From Monarcha castaneiventris obscurior (taxonomy: Eukaryota; Chordata; Aves; Passeriformes; Monarchidae): a stretch of 64,000 bases of DNA. Of the stretch, positions 13,301 to 24,228 are shown piece by piece (the stretch's first letter is position 1; each line of letters begins with the position of its first letter). Made by a program: the position numbers and the translations under genes. Location: the NCBI GenBank assembly GCA_026261815.1, contig JAMPIT010000437.1:7080001-7144000 (forward strand), written 5' to 3'. The notes under the pieces were generated by a model. The model ran no database searches. It had not been told where the DNA came from and was given only the letters and a program-made list of their open reading frames with translations.

Positions 13301-16300
13301 CGTGGAGTGTACGTATCTCATTTTTCTACTGCTTAAAAATTGGTTATTCTTTTGCTTAGCTAGTGGCTTCTCTCTCCTCACAGAGATGCATGGAGCCTTG
13401 CCCTGCATGCTTACTAACAAAAGCTGATTCCCGTGCTTGTTCAGTGTTTACTTCCATGTGTGCAGGACTCTTAAGGAGTCAGTGTAGCCAGAATATGAGC
13501 TGCTCCTCTACCTGCTGCTCCTCAGGAGGCTCTTGCAGTTGTGGGGGGTCACAACCCCTTGATCCTGGCTCCCTCTGGACTCTGACCTCATGTAAAGCTG
13601 TCAGACGCTGTCATTCAGAGGCTGCTCTGTTGTTTCTCTAACCTGCAAGATTCTGCCTCTGAGAGATGCTTGGTTTTGGCTGCCATTTCTAGCTGAGCTC
13701 AGCACCTGACTTCCTCACCCCTTGAAATCCACTGCTGAGGTTTTCTAAAATAAATAAAGTCCTGTAGGAATTCATCAAGATTTAATGATCTGTGTGGGGA
13801 TCTGTGTCTCTGCTGAGACAAAAGATTATCAGTAAGTCCAGAACAACTGCTGTAATGCTTCGTACTAGGCTGTTTTCTGATGGCTGTGGGTTTACTGAAG
13901 TACTAAACCAAATCCAAGCAATATGTACTGTAATACATGGCACCGTGAGTAACAATAAGAAATATTATACAATGGATGAAATTAGGCTTTCATGTTTTAG
14001 AAGGTCCTTTCTTGTAGCCCTAGATATTGATGAGTCTTCAGTTATGCAGCTGGCAGAGATGGGCTTTCCTTTGGAAGCATGTCGGAAAGCTGTGTACTAC
14101 ACAGGCAACCTGGGTGCTGAAGTTGCTTTCAACTGGATCATTGCACACATGGAAGAGCCAGGTCAGTGATTGGAAGGTGTAAGTTAAGCTCAGCTCCTGG
14201 TTGTGGATTCTGGCAGTCAGTAGAAATTTTATAATGTGTGACAGAGAAACAACGGCCCCCCTTCCCCACCTGGGAAACCTGGAGGTGTGAGTGAATTTTC
14301 CTAAGCTGCTCCCGGGATGTGCAGATCTTGACCATTATTTGGTATCCTCTGCCTAGAAGAAGACAACAAGCTAAGCTACACCAGAAGTCCTGTCCTCACC
14401 ACTGGTGTGGGCCAGCTCTGTTTCCACCCTTTGGCTAGGTCCGTGCTGCTAAGGGGGAAGCTGACTTGGGACCAAGTGTAAGTACAAAGAATCCTGTGGT
14501 CTGGATGCTTTTCCTCCATATCAGCCTTCTCTAGCTTAGGCTGGAGCATTCATGCCATACTGGGGCTGTCTAGTGATGGACAGGGCTGCTAGATGTTCTC
14601 CACTTCCTGTGTTTCATCCATGCAAAGTTTGGACTCATGATTCAGCACTGAGTGCACCTGAGTACTTCCTTGCCAGAAAACTCCAGATTTGGTTGAATTC
14701 ACGCTTCACCATGGGCTTTTGTGTTGCTTGTGTAAATGGGGAATGAGTTTCACTTGGGCTTAGCTGACATTTTCAGATATGGAGTCAGTTCATTTTACAT
14801 CTATGCACTGGGTTGTCTATTATCCTGATGCTGTCATTGCTTCCATACCAATCTTTGCTGCTTTCCTGCAGTTGTTTCACTTCTGCAACATGCTGAGTTA
14901 TTCCAGTCTGCTCAGTATGAGCGTGTGCACCTGGATATTTTGTAAAGTGCACATTCATTTTGTCGTTTTTAAGGCTTTCCACACATCTAAGTCTGAATTT
15001 TGATGCCAGTGAAATGAACTTATGTTGATTTCAGGACTCCTTTTGAGGTGTGTGTGTTGTTTGTTTGTTTGTTGTTGATTTTCCAGTTCAGTGAGTCAAA
15101 AGAAGGAACTGATGAATGTTTGTTTGTTCCAGACTTTGCTGAGCCATTGGTCATACCTGCATTTGGAGAAGTTGCTTCCAGTGGGGCAGCTGCTTTAGGA
15201 GCTGTGGGGCTGGATAACCAGCCTCCTGAAGAGACGGTTGCAATTATCATTTCCATGGGATTCCAAAGGAATCTAGCGATTCAGGCACTGAAGGCAACAG
15301 TGAGTTCGTGGGTTATTGGCAGCAAGAACTGGGGTTTTGTTTCATGTTCTGTGCTTTGTGCATGCACGTGCTCAGATGCCTTTGAAATGTGTCTAAAAAT
15401 CCAGCTAGTGGATGATGAACCTGAACTATCCTGGCAAAGTGTGGGACACCTGACTTCTCTGGGGTGGGGAAGTGGTTTGTGTGTTTCACTGCAATGGTAA
15501 AGTGCGGAAGACAGGGAAGAAAACTTGCCTGCTTTTACTATCTCTTGAATAATAACCTGGATGCCTAGAGACTGTGTGTCTGCAAGATGAGAACATGGCA
15601 CAGTGGGTCTTAGGTGTGGGATTATTTCTTTTCCGTCTGTCAAGCTTTTGCAGTCTGCTTGCTGAATGCTATTTTCCAGGGAGGCAGAGGTACCTTACAA
15701 GTTTTAAGTGCTGTTAACGTGATCCTTACTCTGTTCAAAGGCTGAGTGGCAGCATGGTGTTAGAGAGTGTATTAAAGGCTGCTCTTTTGATTGTTTGACT
15801 GGCAGAACAATAACTTGGAGCGTGCGCTGGAGTGGATCTTCAGCCACCCTGACCCTGAGGAAGAAACTGACCCTGCTTTGGACACAGTGGATATGGAGAA
15901 CAATGCTAATGCCAATATCCTTGCAGAGACAGGGTCAGAGGGACCCAGGATCAAAGATGGGCCTGGAAGTAAGTTCTGCTTCAGCTTAGACCTGGCTGTC
16001 ATTTTGTTGCGTCACACCCACCATGTTCATAGAGCTCCTTCCTGTTCTGAAAGTAGTTATTGTGGGTTTTTTTGGACATGATCCAGACAATTTACTTCCA
16101 GTCTTGTTTCTGGGGCTGAATCCAGCTCTATGGGCTGCTGAGTTCTGTGGACTGTGTTTGCTCAGAAAACTCTTTCCTTGGACTCAGGGAATAACCCAAG
16201 TCCAGAGTTCCTTGCTACCAGAGCATATAAGCCCCTCCTGACCTAGGTTTACTTTTTGTTCTGTTGCTATAAGATAAAAAGACAAAGAAAAGCTAGAATA

Positions 16301-18358
16301 TTTTAATCTTCAGAGGCTGAGCATCCTAAAGACAACGCTGCTGTTACAGACCACCTGAGTTTCTGTCCTCCTGTGGTCTGCTGGGCAATTTGATAATCCC
16401 TTCAACCGACTTCCTTATTCACAATACGACAGGTATAGTCGGTGTCCTGCCTGTTTTGTTTTCTTCTGGTTGAGATTTTCTGTCATACTGCTGCTAAGTA
16501 AACCACAAGATGGGGCTAATGTACAGCAGGCAAAGTTGAGAAGTAGGCGAAGAACCTCCTGGGAGTGTCACAGCGCTGGAGCACAAAGCTCAGTGGTGGT
16601 GCTAAGGATATCAGAAAGCTTTTGGAAGGGTCTTTGGTGCCCAGTTCTAATAACTGTAGAACGTTCTAAGCTTCTACCTCTGACCTTGAATGTAAAGGTT
16701 TCAGGAAAAAAATTAACAGACAATTTGATTTCTCTGTCTGTGGTTGCTACTGTTATATTAACAATACCAACCTTAAGTCTTTTGGAGACATGGGAAACAT
16801 TGATTATCGTTAGGTTAAAAAAACCCTCAAACTTGGAATAGTTATTTTTTGTGGTACTTAGCCTTTATAGACTGAGACCCTTTACTCAGAGCCTGAAATC
16901 CTGATAACCTACATGGTTCTGTAAAATGGCTCCAGAAAGCCCTCTCCACTAAAATCCAGGCCCACGTCCTTATGCAATATCCTGAAAAAAGGTATCCCTT
17001 TGCTTTTAGTGCTAATTCGGGTGAGTGGCATGAATGGGTGGGGATCAAGAGCCAGTGGTGAGTTCTCCAGAGACTTTAAGCACAAAAATTGTCCTGTGTT
17101 AAAGGAAGAGCTTTCTTTCCTGTCCTCTCTTTTACGGGCTGCTGAAATACAAACTTCTGGGTAGTTTTGATTGATGGGGGTCTGTGATGACACATATAGA
17201 CATAGCTAATTTGTGTGCAGAATGAACTGCCTGTTTGGCACTTTCTGTGGTGCTCTCTGTGAATTGGGAATGAATCTGCTGGTTTTTTCCTAGCAGGGGC
17301 TAGTATGTGCACAGGTCTGTGTGGGTTTGATTTGGATTGGTTTGATGTCTGACAGTGAATCTGACCACTCCTTAAATTTGGAACATGCTGCATTGTTAAC
17401 AGAAACTGAGCTTGGGGATGCAGAGTTCGAGCTAGGAGTGCTTAGCTGCTTCTCCAGTATTAGAAAGAACATTTCCCCTGGAGTTATATTGCAGTGTTAG
17501 CAGTAAAAGACTCAGGGTGCCATTTGTATTTCTTAAAACAGGATATGAGCTGTTTGGGTTCATCAGCCACATGGGAACATCCACAATGAGTGGCCACTAT
17601 GTTTGTCATCTCAGAAAGGAAGGAAGGTGAGTGCAGCTGGGAGAGACATGTGGCATGAGCAAATGTTTGATTTGAAGCATCTGTACAGAGCAGGGCATGC
17701 TCGTGGCAGACAACATGGGCTGTTACCATCTGTAGGTGTCCCACTAAAAAAATGAAAATTGTCACAGATGTGAAGAGTCAGTTCTGATCCCACTGAAGTC
17801 TGTGGTGAAATGTACCACTGGCTCTCCTGTGCTTGCCATTCTAAATCTCTGTTCAATTTGGGGGTTTGGTTCTGTACCTGGTGTAGTTTATCTGAGCTCC
17901 CCCCAGCTTCCTTTTGTTGCCCATCAATAGAAACCTGTGGAAGTATGGGCTGATACTGGTGTTGCTGGTACTGTGGTGCTGATCTTGGCTGTGATGTTTA
18001 ATATGCTCCCATTATTTGACATTGGGAATCCCTGATTTTCCTTCATTTGGGCTGTAACTGCACATGCCTCTGCACATCCCTCCTCCTTTTCAATTCCTGA
18101 CTCTGCCACTAAACCTGGTTTGGCTGTTTCTCTGATCCTTTGTTCTCATTGCAATGCCTAATTTTAGATTTTAAGCTCTTTGAAGTTCGGGTCTGAGAAG
18201 TCCCTGATAAACCTGTGATGATTTTTATACACGTGGAATGTAATCAATCCTATTTTCCTTTCAGATGGGTGATCTACAATGACCTTAGAGTCTGTGCCTC
18301 AGAACGACCTCCCAAAGACCTGGGCTACATTTATTTTTACCACAGGATACCAAGTTAG
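1278..18358 (+). CDS. USP13: USP13, ubiquitin carboxyl-terminal hydrolase 13 (3' part, 15 coding exons)
   Basis: Deubiquitinase of the USP5/IsoT family; in mammals it acts on ubiquitin chains in cytoplasmic and ER-linked protein quality control, autophagy and signalling. The spliced exons give about 598 residues in one frame. Order seen: a linker with [12 protein letters not shown], the Cys box [12 protein letters not shown] (exon 3003-3190), the USP core with [14 protein letters not shown]1 ([18 protein letters not shown]), UBA2 ([16 protein letters not shown]), the His box TMSGHYVCH and the third catalytic motif WVIYND, then stop TAG at 18356-18358. The match to mammalian USP13 as I recall it is very close throughout. 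USP5 is less likely because the linker [14 protein letters not shown], the inter-UBA segment and the gene order fit USP13. The first residue is Asp, split across an intron, so about 265 residues with the zinc-finger UBP domains lie upstream. Every junction is GT/AG and phase-consistent. No frameshift or missing catalytic residue is seen. Confidence 0.96.
1373..3002 (+). other. USP13: USP13 intron
   Basis: A 1.6-kb intron with no coding signal. It contains a T/G-rich low-complexity tract at about 2063-2128. Confidence 0.8.
3003..3190 (+). CDS. USP13: USP13 exon 2 in window, catalytic Cys box
   Basis: The acceptor ends ttgctttcag and the donor is gtaagt. It encodes [11 protein letters not shown], then [15 protein letters not shown] and the Cys box [20 protein letters not shown]. 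The Cys in NSCYL is the thiol nucleophile of the USP family, corresponding to about Cys345 in human USP13. The exon ends in phase 2 inside an Ala codon. Confidence 0.95.
3191..4265 (+). other. USP13: USP13 intron
   Basis: A 1.1-kb AT-rich intron. Nothing recognisable inside. The following intron (4338-4605, 268 bp) is also empty. Confidence 0.8.
4266..4337 (+). CDS. USP13: USP13 exon 3 in window
   Basis: A 72-nt exon between gcccag and gtaagt. It encodes [20 protein letters not shown] followed by NTQ, part of the catalytic finger/thumb region, almost unchanged from mammals. It starts and ends in phase 2. Confidence 0.94.
4606..4699 (+). CDS. USP13: USP13 exon 4 in window
   Basis: The acceptor is tacag after a pyrimidine tract and the donor is gtattt. 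It encodes [16 protein letters not shown], then [15 protein letters not shown] (31 codons plus one leading base). It matches the catalytic core of USP13 and ends in phase 0. Confidence 0.94.
4700..7851 (+). other. USP13: USP13 intron, largest in window
   Basis: A 3.15-kb intron. Short open frames exist on both strands, but none resembles a USP13 exon or another protein I recognise. No clear repeat seen. Confidence 0.75.
7852..7977 (+). CDS. USP13: USP13 exon 5 in window
   Basis: A 126-nt exon (42 codons, phase 0-0) with acceptor tttatttag and donor gtgaga. It encodes [20 protein letters not shown], then the [16 protein letters not shown] motif, a USP-core helix that packs next to the active site. 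A 3.15-kb intron precedes it. Confidence 0.95.
7978..9245 (+). other. USP13: USP13 intron
   Basis: A 1.27-kb intron with no recognised element. Confidence 0.75.
9246..9399 (+). CDS. USP13: USP13 exon 6 in window
   Basis: Acceptor is cctttcag and donor is gtaaag. It encodes [20 protein letters not shown], then [20 protein letters not shown] and [11 protein letters not shown]. The CC pair and the surrounding basic segment match the USP5/USP13 fingers region. It ends in phase 1 inside an Asp codon. Confidence 0.95.
9400..10738 (+). other. USP13: USP13 intron with A/C-rich tract and tandem duplication
   Basis: A 1.34-kb intron. An A/C-rich stretch lies at about 9559-9602 and a perfect 59-bp tandem duplication at 10382-10499, listed separately. 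Nothing else was recognised. Confidence 0.8.
10382..10499. repeat. Perfect 59-bp tandem duplication
   Basis: Two adjacent, identical 59-base copies (10382-10440 and 10441-10499), each beginning taggtggtgttattg and ending cattgcctg. No mismatch between them was seen. The copies lie in a USP13 intron about 240 bp before the next exon. Perfect identity suggests a recent event or an assembly artefact. Confidence 0.95.
10739..10913 (+). CDS. USP13: USP13 exon 7 in window
   Basis: Acceptor is tttctcag and donor is gtaagt. It encodes [20 protein letters not shown], then [20 protein letters not shown] and [17 protein letters not shown]. This is the catalytic-domain stretch before the UBA insertion. 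It ends in phase 2 (Lys codon). Confidence 0.95.
11294..11382 (+). CDS. USP13: USP13 exon 8 in window
   Basis: Acceptor is catcccag and donor is gtatgt. It encodes [20 protein letters not shown] and GLDWIPKKL, the conserved beta-strand with the KKFTF motif. It ends in phase 1 and completes Asp with the next exon. Confidence 0.94.
11741..11863 (+). CDS. USP13: USP13 exon 9 in window
   Basis: Acceptor is gcttttgtag and donor is gtattt. It encodes [20 protein letters not shown] and [20 protein letters not shown]. This acidic, proline-rich linker before UBA1 is one of the stretches that favours USP13 over USP5. Phase 1 at the end. Confidence 0.93.
11864..13281 (+). other. USP13: USP13 intron with CR1 fragment
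   Basis: A 1.4-kb intron. It contains the CR1 fragment at about 12057-12146 and otherwise unrecognised AT-rich sequence, ending in a good polypyrimidine tract before the microexon. Confidence 0.8.
12057..12146 (-). mobile_element. CR1 LINE fragment (3' end, truncated)
   Basis: Begins tagaatcacagactggtttg, followed by ggttggaagggatct, a segment with tctagttccaaccccc, and gccatgggtagggacacc. This order matches the reverse complement of the 3' end of avian CR1 elements, so the element lies on the minus strand with its 3' end at the low coordinate. Only about 90 bp remain, with several mismatches. 5' truncation is normal for CR1. Confidence 0.9.
13282..13308 (+). CDS. USP13: USP13 27-nt microexon before UBA1
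   Basis: A very short exon between ttttcag and the donor gtacgt. It encodes (D)RMTNHFVE plus the first base of a Ser codon. It occupies the place of human DRLMNQLID, so length is kept while sequence drifts. Both ends are phase 1, so skipping would stay in frame. It is isolated by introns of 1.4 and 0.7 kb. Its size and weaker conservation make it slightly less certain than the other exons. Confidence 0.82.
13309..14017 (+). other. USP13: USP13 intron
   Basis: A 0.7-kb intron between the microexon and the UBA1 exon. No repeat recognised. It contains an open frame at 13363-13641 rich in Cys and Ser with no family resemblance, taken as chance. Confidence 0.75.
14018..14161 (+). CDS. USP13: USP13 exon 11 in window, UBA1 domain
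   Basis: It encodes [20 protein letters not shown], then [20 protein letters not shown] and IAHMEEP. This is a ubiquitin-associated domain with the signature MGF loop and the conserved second and third helices. The acceptor is cttgtag; a second AG six bases downstream (14022-14023) would remove two codons in frame. The donor is gtcagt. Confidence 0.94.
14162..15132 (+). other. USP13: USP13 intron
   Basis: A 0.97-kb intron. Near its end is a short (TTTG)n run at about 15057-15077, followed by a decoy AG at 15085-15086. Confidence 0.75.
15133..15299 (+). CDS. USP13: USP13 exon 12 in window, inter-UBA linker and UBA2
   Basis: Acceptor is ttgttccag and donor is gtgagt. It encodes [20 protein letters not shown], then [20 protein letters not shown] and the UBA2 loop [15 protein letters not shown]. 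The alanine/glycine-rich linker between the UBAs is USP13-like. It ends in phase 0. Confidence 0.95.
15300..15805 (+). other. USP13: USP13 intron
   Basis: A 0.5-kb intron, nothing recognised. Confidence 0.75.
15806..15968 (+). CDS. USP13: USP13 exon 13 in window
   Basis: Acceptor is actggcag and donor is gtaagt. It encodes [20 protein letters not shown] (end of UBA2), then a variable acidic segment with [20 protein letters not shown]. The acidic part differs most from mammals. It ends in phase 1 within a codon that becomes Arg; human USP13 appears to have Thr and USP5 Lys there. Confidence 0.93.
15969..17541 (+). other. USP13: USP13 intron
   Basis: A 1.57-kb intron, no recognisable repeat or coding segment. 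The next intron (17627-18264) is likewise empty. Confidence 0.75.
17542..17626 (+). CDS. USP13: USP13 exon 14 in window, catalytic His box
   Basis: Acceptor is cttaaaacag and donor is gtgagt. It encodes [20 protein letters not shown] and CHLRKEG. The His in SGHYVCH is the catalytic general base of the USP triad. It ends in phase 2 (Arg codon). Confidence 0.96.
18265..18358 (+). CDS. USP13: USP13 last coding exon
   Basis: The acceptor is cctttcag. It encodes [20 protein letters not shown], then [10 protein letters not shown] and TAG. The Asn-Asp pair in WVIYND supplies the third catalytic position. The C-terminal RIPS ending is the same as in mammalian USP13. Confidence 0.96.
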
Positions 18359-19407
18359 GCCTCAAACCTATCACCTGGCCTTAAGAAGCCATAAGCCTTT
18401 TTAACCTGCCCAAAAAAGCGTACAATAAAAATCTAAACCCAACAAAAGACCCCTAACCCTTGGACTGCCAAAAAGCAAAGGAAAACATGGGATGTTTATA
18501 GTGTATTTAAAAACAATCATTTGATGCCGCCTTAAGTGTTAGACGGAAGATTTCTATTAGGTGCTGTATAGGACATTGTTTTAAATTTATACACCTTACA
18601 GGCCATGTGGATTTCTGGCGGAGTTTGCAGCTAGTGTGTGGAGAATATGGAAGCTTCAGTGTTGAGCAAAAATAGCCCAGTTCAGCCCAGCTCCTGCCTG
18701 TTCTCTCCGTGCATCCTTTGAAGACCACAAACAAATCTTTGTGTTTTTGGTAACTGGGAGTCAGTGTTTCTATGCAGAGTCCAGACCACTTAGAGAAATG
18801 GTTTGAAAGGAGGGGGTTTGTGGCTGTTCTTCAAAGCAGAATGTCTTATTTCAGAGATTATTTTCAGCGCAGTGAGAAAAGTCAGCTGAAGTTGGATCTG
18901 TTGGAATTCAGTGGTACAGTATCTTGATTTCACTTTTCCATGCAAAAGCCTAAGAGACTGATGGAGACAGGAGCAATCTCCTGTCAGTGCCCTGTACATT
19001 TTTTGCCAAAGAGAAATTTTATTTTTGAAGACATAGGTTTCTTCATCTTCGCTTGAATGTTCATTTTGCAAGTTCTTCCAGCAGATTCAGGATTACAGAT
19101 GGCTAAAAGCAGCAGAATTTCTGACTATGAAATTAAATGCACACCCTCAGGGAAGGCAAGGGTATTATTTAAATTTTGTTTTCTTATGGGGGAGGTAAAG
19201 AAGGATTTAATGTCCCATTATATTTATGTCAGGGAAATTGGTATCTAGACCACTCATATTCCATCTGAAATCAACTTCCTGACAAAGTACTCACAGTGCA
19301 ATACTGCTTTCTGCTAAAGATTGCTTAAATACTGACTTTCATACCTGAGTGGAGGAAATTGCTTAGTAAGTTTGCTGATTTATTGATTTACCCCTCTCTC
19401 CCTCCCT

Positions 19408-19470
19408 TAAAAAACCAAACCAAAACAACAACAACCAACAGGAAGAAAAAACAAACAACAAAAAACCCCC
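19408..19470. repeat. A/C-rich low-complexity tract
   Basis: A run of AAAC, CAA and CCA words with few other bases, in the putative USP13 3' UTR. Similar to the tracts at 9559-9602 and 61199-61397. Confidence 0.75.
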
Positions 19471-22400
19471 TTGAACTGATATTTCCACTTTCTTTAAACT
19501 TGCAAATGCACCAATAATCTGATCTCTTCAACAGACACCTTCTAAAAGGTGTTTGAGATCTCTGGCAGGGATGTTGGGGTGGGTAGGCAGGGGGTGTCCT
19601 TTCCTGTCTTTTTTTTTTTTCTGTGTTATTTAAGTGTTTTTCACAGGTGAGAATACACATGTGGGTTTTAAAATTATATTTGAAAACACTCATTCTAGAA
19701 AAATTACAATGGTGAGTGCAAAACCTTTCATGACTCTGAAAAAAAGAACAAACCCAAAGGTTCACAGTGTTGGACACTGCTTAGAAGCTGTTGCTAGAGT
19801 TGCCTTGTACAGTGTTACCAAGCCTTCAAAATAAATTGCAGCAGTCAAAAAAAATATCCCTTTTTGCAGAGTGCAGAAGAGCCAGAGAGGTGTCATTACA
19901 TTTTCTCTGCAGTTAGTGCCTGCAAGTTTAATAGCAAAATTCAGGCAGCTACACACTACAGAAGAGAACCCAAATTAAACACCTGGTTATGAGAAAGGCA
20001 TTTTAGTTTTTGCAGTGTCTGGGGAAAAATAATTCTCCCTCTGATCATAGAGCCTCACACAGAGCCAAAAAACACTGTTGATATTTTAATCAGGTTTTGA
20101 TCTTAAAATATTGTGAGAGAAATTCCAGTGCAATAATTCTGTAGAGTGTAAAGGTGTGTGATTGCTGGGAAAGCTCCCTGCACTTAGTGCTCTTATTGAC
20201 ACATTAGTGCAGTGTCCTACAACATTAATTAGTGGCCCCTGTGAGATTCAGCTGCCTTGTAATTATTGAGCCACCAGTTCTGGATGAAATAAAAGCTGCC
20301 AGTAATTTCTTTCCTTCTTCCAGATTTTGGATATTTGAGGACTTCACCAGAAAGTGGCAGGTTTGAAAATGGGATCAGCAAATTATGCAGTGATACATCT
20401 TCTATTTAAAGTGAAAGAGCAAAACAACTGTATATCTGTGGTTTTTTTCATTCTGGCAGTAGAAAAAGGAGAAAAGGCCTCTTTTTTACCCCCTTCCTCT
20501 AGTTTTTAATTTTTTTTTTTTAAATTCCCAAGTATATTCCAATTAAGTTCAACACAACAGCTTCCCTCTTGCCTTGTGAACTTAAAGGGCTATTTATAAA
20601 CTACCAAGATCTGGTGGCTGCTGCCTTTTTATTTAGAAATGTTGGGTAAATAAAGGCCAACAGAGTCTTAACTCCCATGTTCATTATCCAGCTGGAAGCA
20701 AGGCTGGTCTCCCAGGATCAAGGATGGAGCTGGAATCTCACAGACTATTTGGTGCATCCCAGAACTGTGATGGCTGTGGGGCTGCCTGGTCTCGGGGCAC
20801 ACCTGGAAGGTGATGAACTGGAAGTGGTGGTTGAAAGGGGAGGGCCCTTGGCTGGCTGTGGTGAGTGAATTGGAGCAGCTCAGATCCTGGAGTTCTTTTC
20901 CGTTCATCACTTTCGTGTTTTGCCTGCCCAAACCAAAGTTACTCAGGAATGCAGGGAGCAGTTTAGGGGAAAGGATTACAGGTGTTCTAAAATTTAGCAG
21001 TTAAAAATAGGTTAGAAGTTCTTCAGTCAGGTGCTTGAGGAATTACTTTATTCTCTCCCAAAACAGTGGCCTCCCTCCTTTCCTCAAGTGACTGGTTAAG
21101 TCGTCTCCCTTTTGTGATGGGTTTTGTGTGAAGAGCATCATGAACCTGGAGGAGCAGGATGTAAACTTCTGACTCCTCAGCCTAATGTGAGGAAGAGCAG
21201 TTTTGGTGGTTTTTGTTTTTTTTTAAACTTCAGCACTGCAGAAGCCCCACTCAAACAGCCTGTACTGAAGAGATTACATCTTCCAGGCTGTGCCTGCTAC
21301 AATCTGAATGTGCTGAATCGTGCCAGGCCAGGTCTCAGGGCACAGCCTGGGCACACTCTGGGTGCTGGAGGAGCTGCTGGGGGCTCGGTGAGCTGGGAGC
21401 TTCTTGACAAAAAAGAATGGAGGAAGAAGAATCACTGTGAGCTGTTTGAGACAATCTAACCTGAGAATTACAACAAGCCAGGACCTGGCAGTAAATAATG
21501 CTCTTATTTCTCAGATGTATTTTTACTTTTTTGTATAGTACATTTAGGTTAGGAGATAGGAAGGAAGAAAAACTGATCAACTTTTCCTTGATTTCCTCTT
21601 CTCCCCTCATTCCTGGCAGCGTGCTGGATCCAGTAGACTTCTCATTGAGAGTCACCATCTCCAGTCTCCAAAGCACATGTAGGCAAACTCCTATTTAATC
21701 TTTCTAGCTAAAATATAATTAGGATAGAAACTAATTTATTCAGAGCTGTGGTTTTAAAACAAGTGTAGATGTTCCTGAACACCAATCACTTTTAACTCTA
21801 CTGGGTTCAGTGCCATTAACTCTGACTGACTTTGGCGTAAGTGAAACCAACATCAGCCCAGTTCTTTGACTCAGGCAGCCTCCACCAGGTCACAGCACAC
21901 ATTCAGAATGTGGATGCATCCAGAACTCATTAGATTTCTTTAGAAACCTCTCCAGTTGATTCCTGTTGTTCTCCATCCTGGCAGCAGCCATTTTTATCCT
22001 CTTTGCTGTTTTCATGCATTGGAAGTCTATGCAAAATATGTAACTGGACATTTTATTGTTTTCCCTGTCGCCCTTCCTACCTTAATGGCTGAGATTGGTG
22101 TCTGATTTCTACTGACTCTTCAGTGGTTTTACTGTTGTATCCTGGAAGTGTCTGTCCTGGTTTACTTTGCACCATTCAGAGTTGTTTGCTTGAAGCACTG
22201 TTAACTTTCTGGAGAGTATTTGTCTGAGATGAGAAAGGCTGTGAATGACATTGTTGCAACTGTTTTAAATTAAAAAGAAATATTCTCACATCTGGTGACT
22301 GTGTGGATTCTTGCTTCTTTATTCCTGTCTGAACTGAAGAGGAATAGACAGAATGTGTTTTGATGCTGCCTCTCACTCTTTGTGGTCACATTTGGTGTTT

Positions 22401-24222
22401 TACTTGAAAAAACCCTGCATAGGGAACAGAGAGGTTTGTGAGAGTCTTGATTTCTTGTGACTCCTGGCATTTCTGTGGATTTAAAAAAGTAAAATCCCTG
22501 AGCCCTGAGTGGTTATACAACATGGCAAAAATAGAAAACAGGTTTTAAGTGAGATTGGTTTGTTTTTAACTTTTAGGCCTGTTGATGTTCTTTGATCACA
22601 AGAGTCGGCAATGTTTGTGTGGAACAGTGCTGTCATTTCACCCCAAATTTCTGCTTTATCATGGTCTGTAATTCCTCATACTCAGAAATTTCTTCTCCTG
22701 CTCAGTAAAGGAGAGAAGTCTGTTTTCCTCACATGTAAGGACTTCAGATAGAAATGTGACTATTGGGACTCTGGTAGATGCAAGAATAGGCTGAAAAAGA
22801 AGACTGAGGGATGACAACTTTTTATAGGATCACAGGACCAGCAACTGGAGGAGACGTAAGAGGTAAAGCTGCTGGGCTCAGTGACACTTTTTGACATAGC
22901 AGTAGAGGACATGTGACATGTTGAATGATAAGAAACGTAGAGATGGTTCAGCTTCTGAAGTCTAAACTTTATGATCTGTTTTGGTTTCTCTTCTATCACA
23001 GATATCCTTTGTGACCATGGCAACTCAAGACACACTGTTCACACCACTTGTGGCAACTGGAAGAGGTGGGAGAGTGGCTCCCTGTACAAGCTAATGGGCT
23101 CTGTTCAGAATTTCCAGGAATTTCCTGTGCCTGCTAGCTTTTGCAGGCTGTTTGTGGGAGGCAGTATTGGATAACTGACAAGTCACCTCCCTCTGCTCCC
23201 CCTCACTGAAGTGGGAAGTGGCACCTCTGTGTCCCTCAGGTGTTCTACAAGCTTAACTCGAATAAGGGAAGCACTGAGCCATGGTGGAAGACAAGTGCCA
23301 TAAAATTATTGAAAACAATCAGGGCATGACTGACAGCTGTTTGGAGTGGGCGATTATGTTTTCAGATGTCTTTACCAGTGATTTTGAGCACTTTTGTATG
23401 TGGATTTGGTACTGATGCTTTTCTCCCACTGTCTTTGGCTTTAGGACAACAGTTCCTGCTCTGGGTTCCCTACGGAGCACACAACTAAAGGATTTTCCTG
23501 CTGCTGCTTTGTCAGTGTGTTTGAGCAAAAAGAACTAAACTAATCTTAACCTCTGCCAGCAAAACACACCGGTGTCAAGAGCCCACGATTAATTTCATCC
23601 TAACCTAAGGGTTAGTGTGGTTTTAGTGTCTGTTCCCTTTCGTTCCTCGGTGGAAGGTTCTGGTTACAGCCATAGGCAGATGGCTTTTCTGACAGAGCTT
23701 TCCTTCTGCAGGCTGTGGCTTCTGTTTGTTTTTCTGGAGCAGCCCACATGTCCATGGAGAGAGTCCTGCTTTATCCATGGCCCTGTGCTGTCACTGTCAC
23801 AGCCCCTTGCTGGCTGTCAGCTTTTCTGTCCACAGCAGCACACAGGAATTTTTGTCCCTCGTGTCTGGGCTTATGTTGATGTCTCACAGCAAAAACACAG
23901 AGTAGGAATGACATCATCCTTGTCAGCACTTTCACCTCATCCCATGAAAGACAGAACTGAAAAACGCCGAGAGCCAACTCCTACGGTGGTATTTGGGAAA
24001 TTGCTTGAGTAGTGATTTCAGTCACTGCATGTTGGCTTTGGTTTTCATAAAAGCTGTTTTGTGATATTACTGCTTCTGTTTTAATTATTGCATGGTCTTC
24101 AGGAAAAATGCTTATCTACTTTTTTCCCATTTTCCTCATATGGGCTGTATGTGCAGAACCCTTTGGGCCTGGCCTCAGCTGGTATAAATTCCAGTTGTAA
24201 GTATAATTGATCAACATGCCGA

Positions 24223-24228
24223 AATAAA
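24223..24228 (+). terminator. USP13: Candidate distal USP13 poly(A) signal
   Basis: AATAAA in the context gaaataaaaatc, the last + strand hexamer I picked before the PEX5L side begins. Use is inferred only. Confidence 0.3.

Noticed and set aside
15085..15132. Decoy acceptor (ttttccag) 46 bases before the USP13 exon at 15133, with an open frame running into it.
   Set aside because: The extension is not a multiple of three. Joined to the previous exon it reads Val-Gln-stop.
18424..18429. AATAAA 66 nt after the USP13 stop as the main poly(A) signal.
   Set aside because: Possible, but very close to the stop; USP13 mRNAs have long 3' UTRs in mammals, so it is listed only as one candidate.
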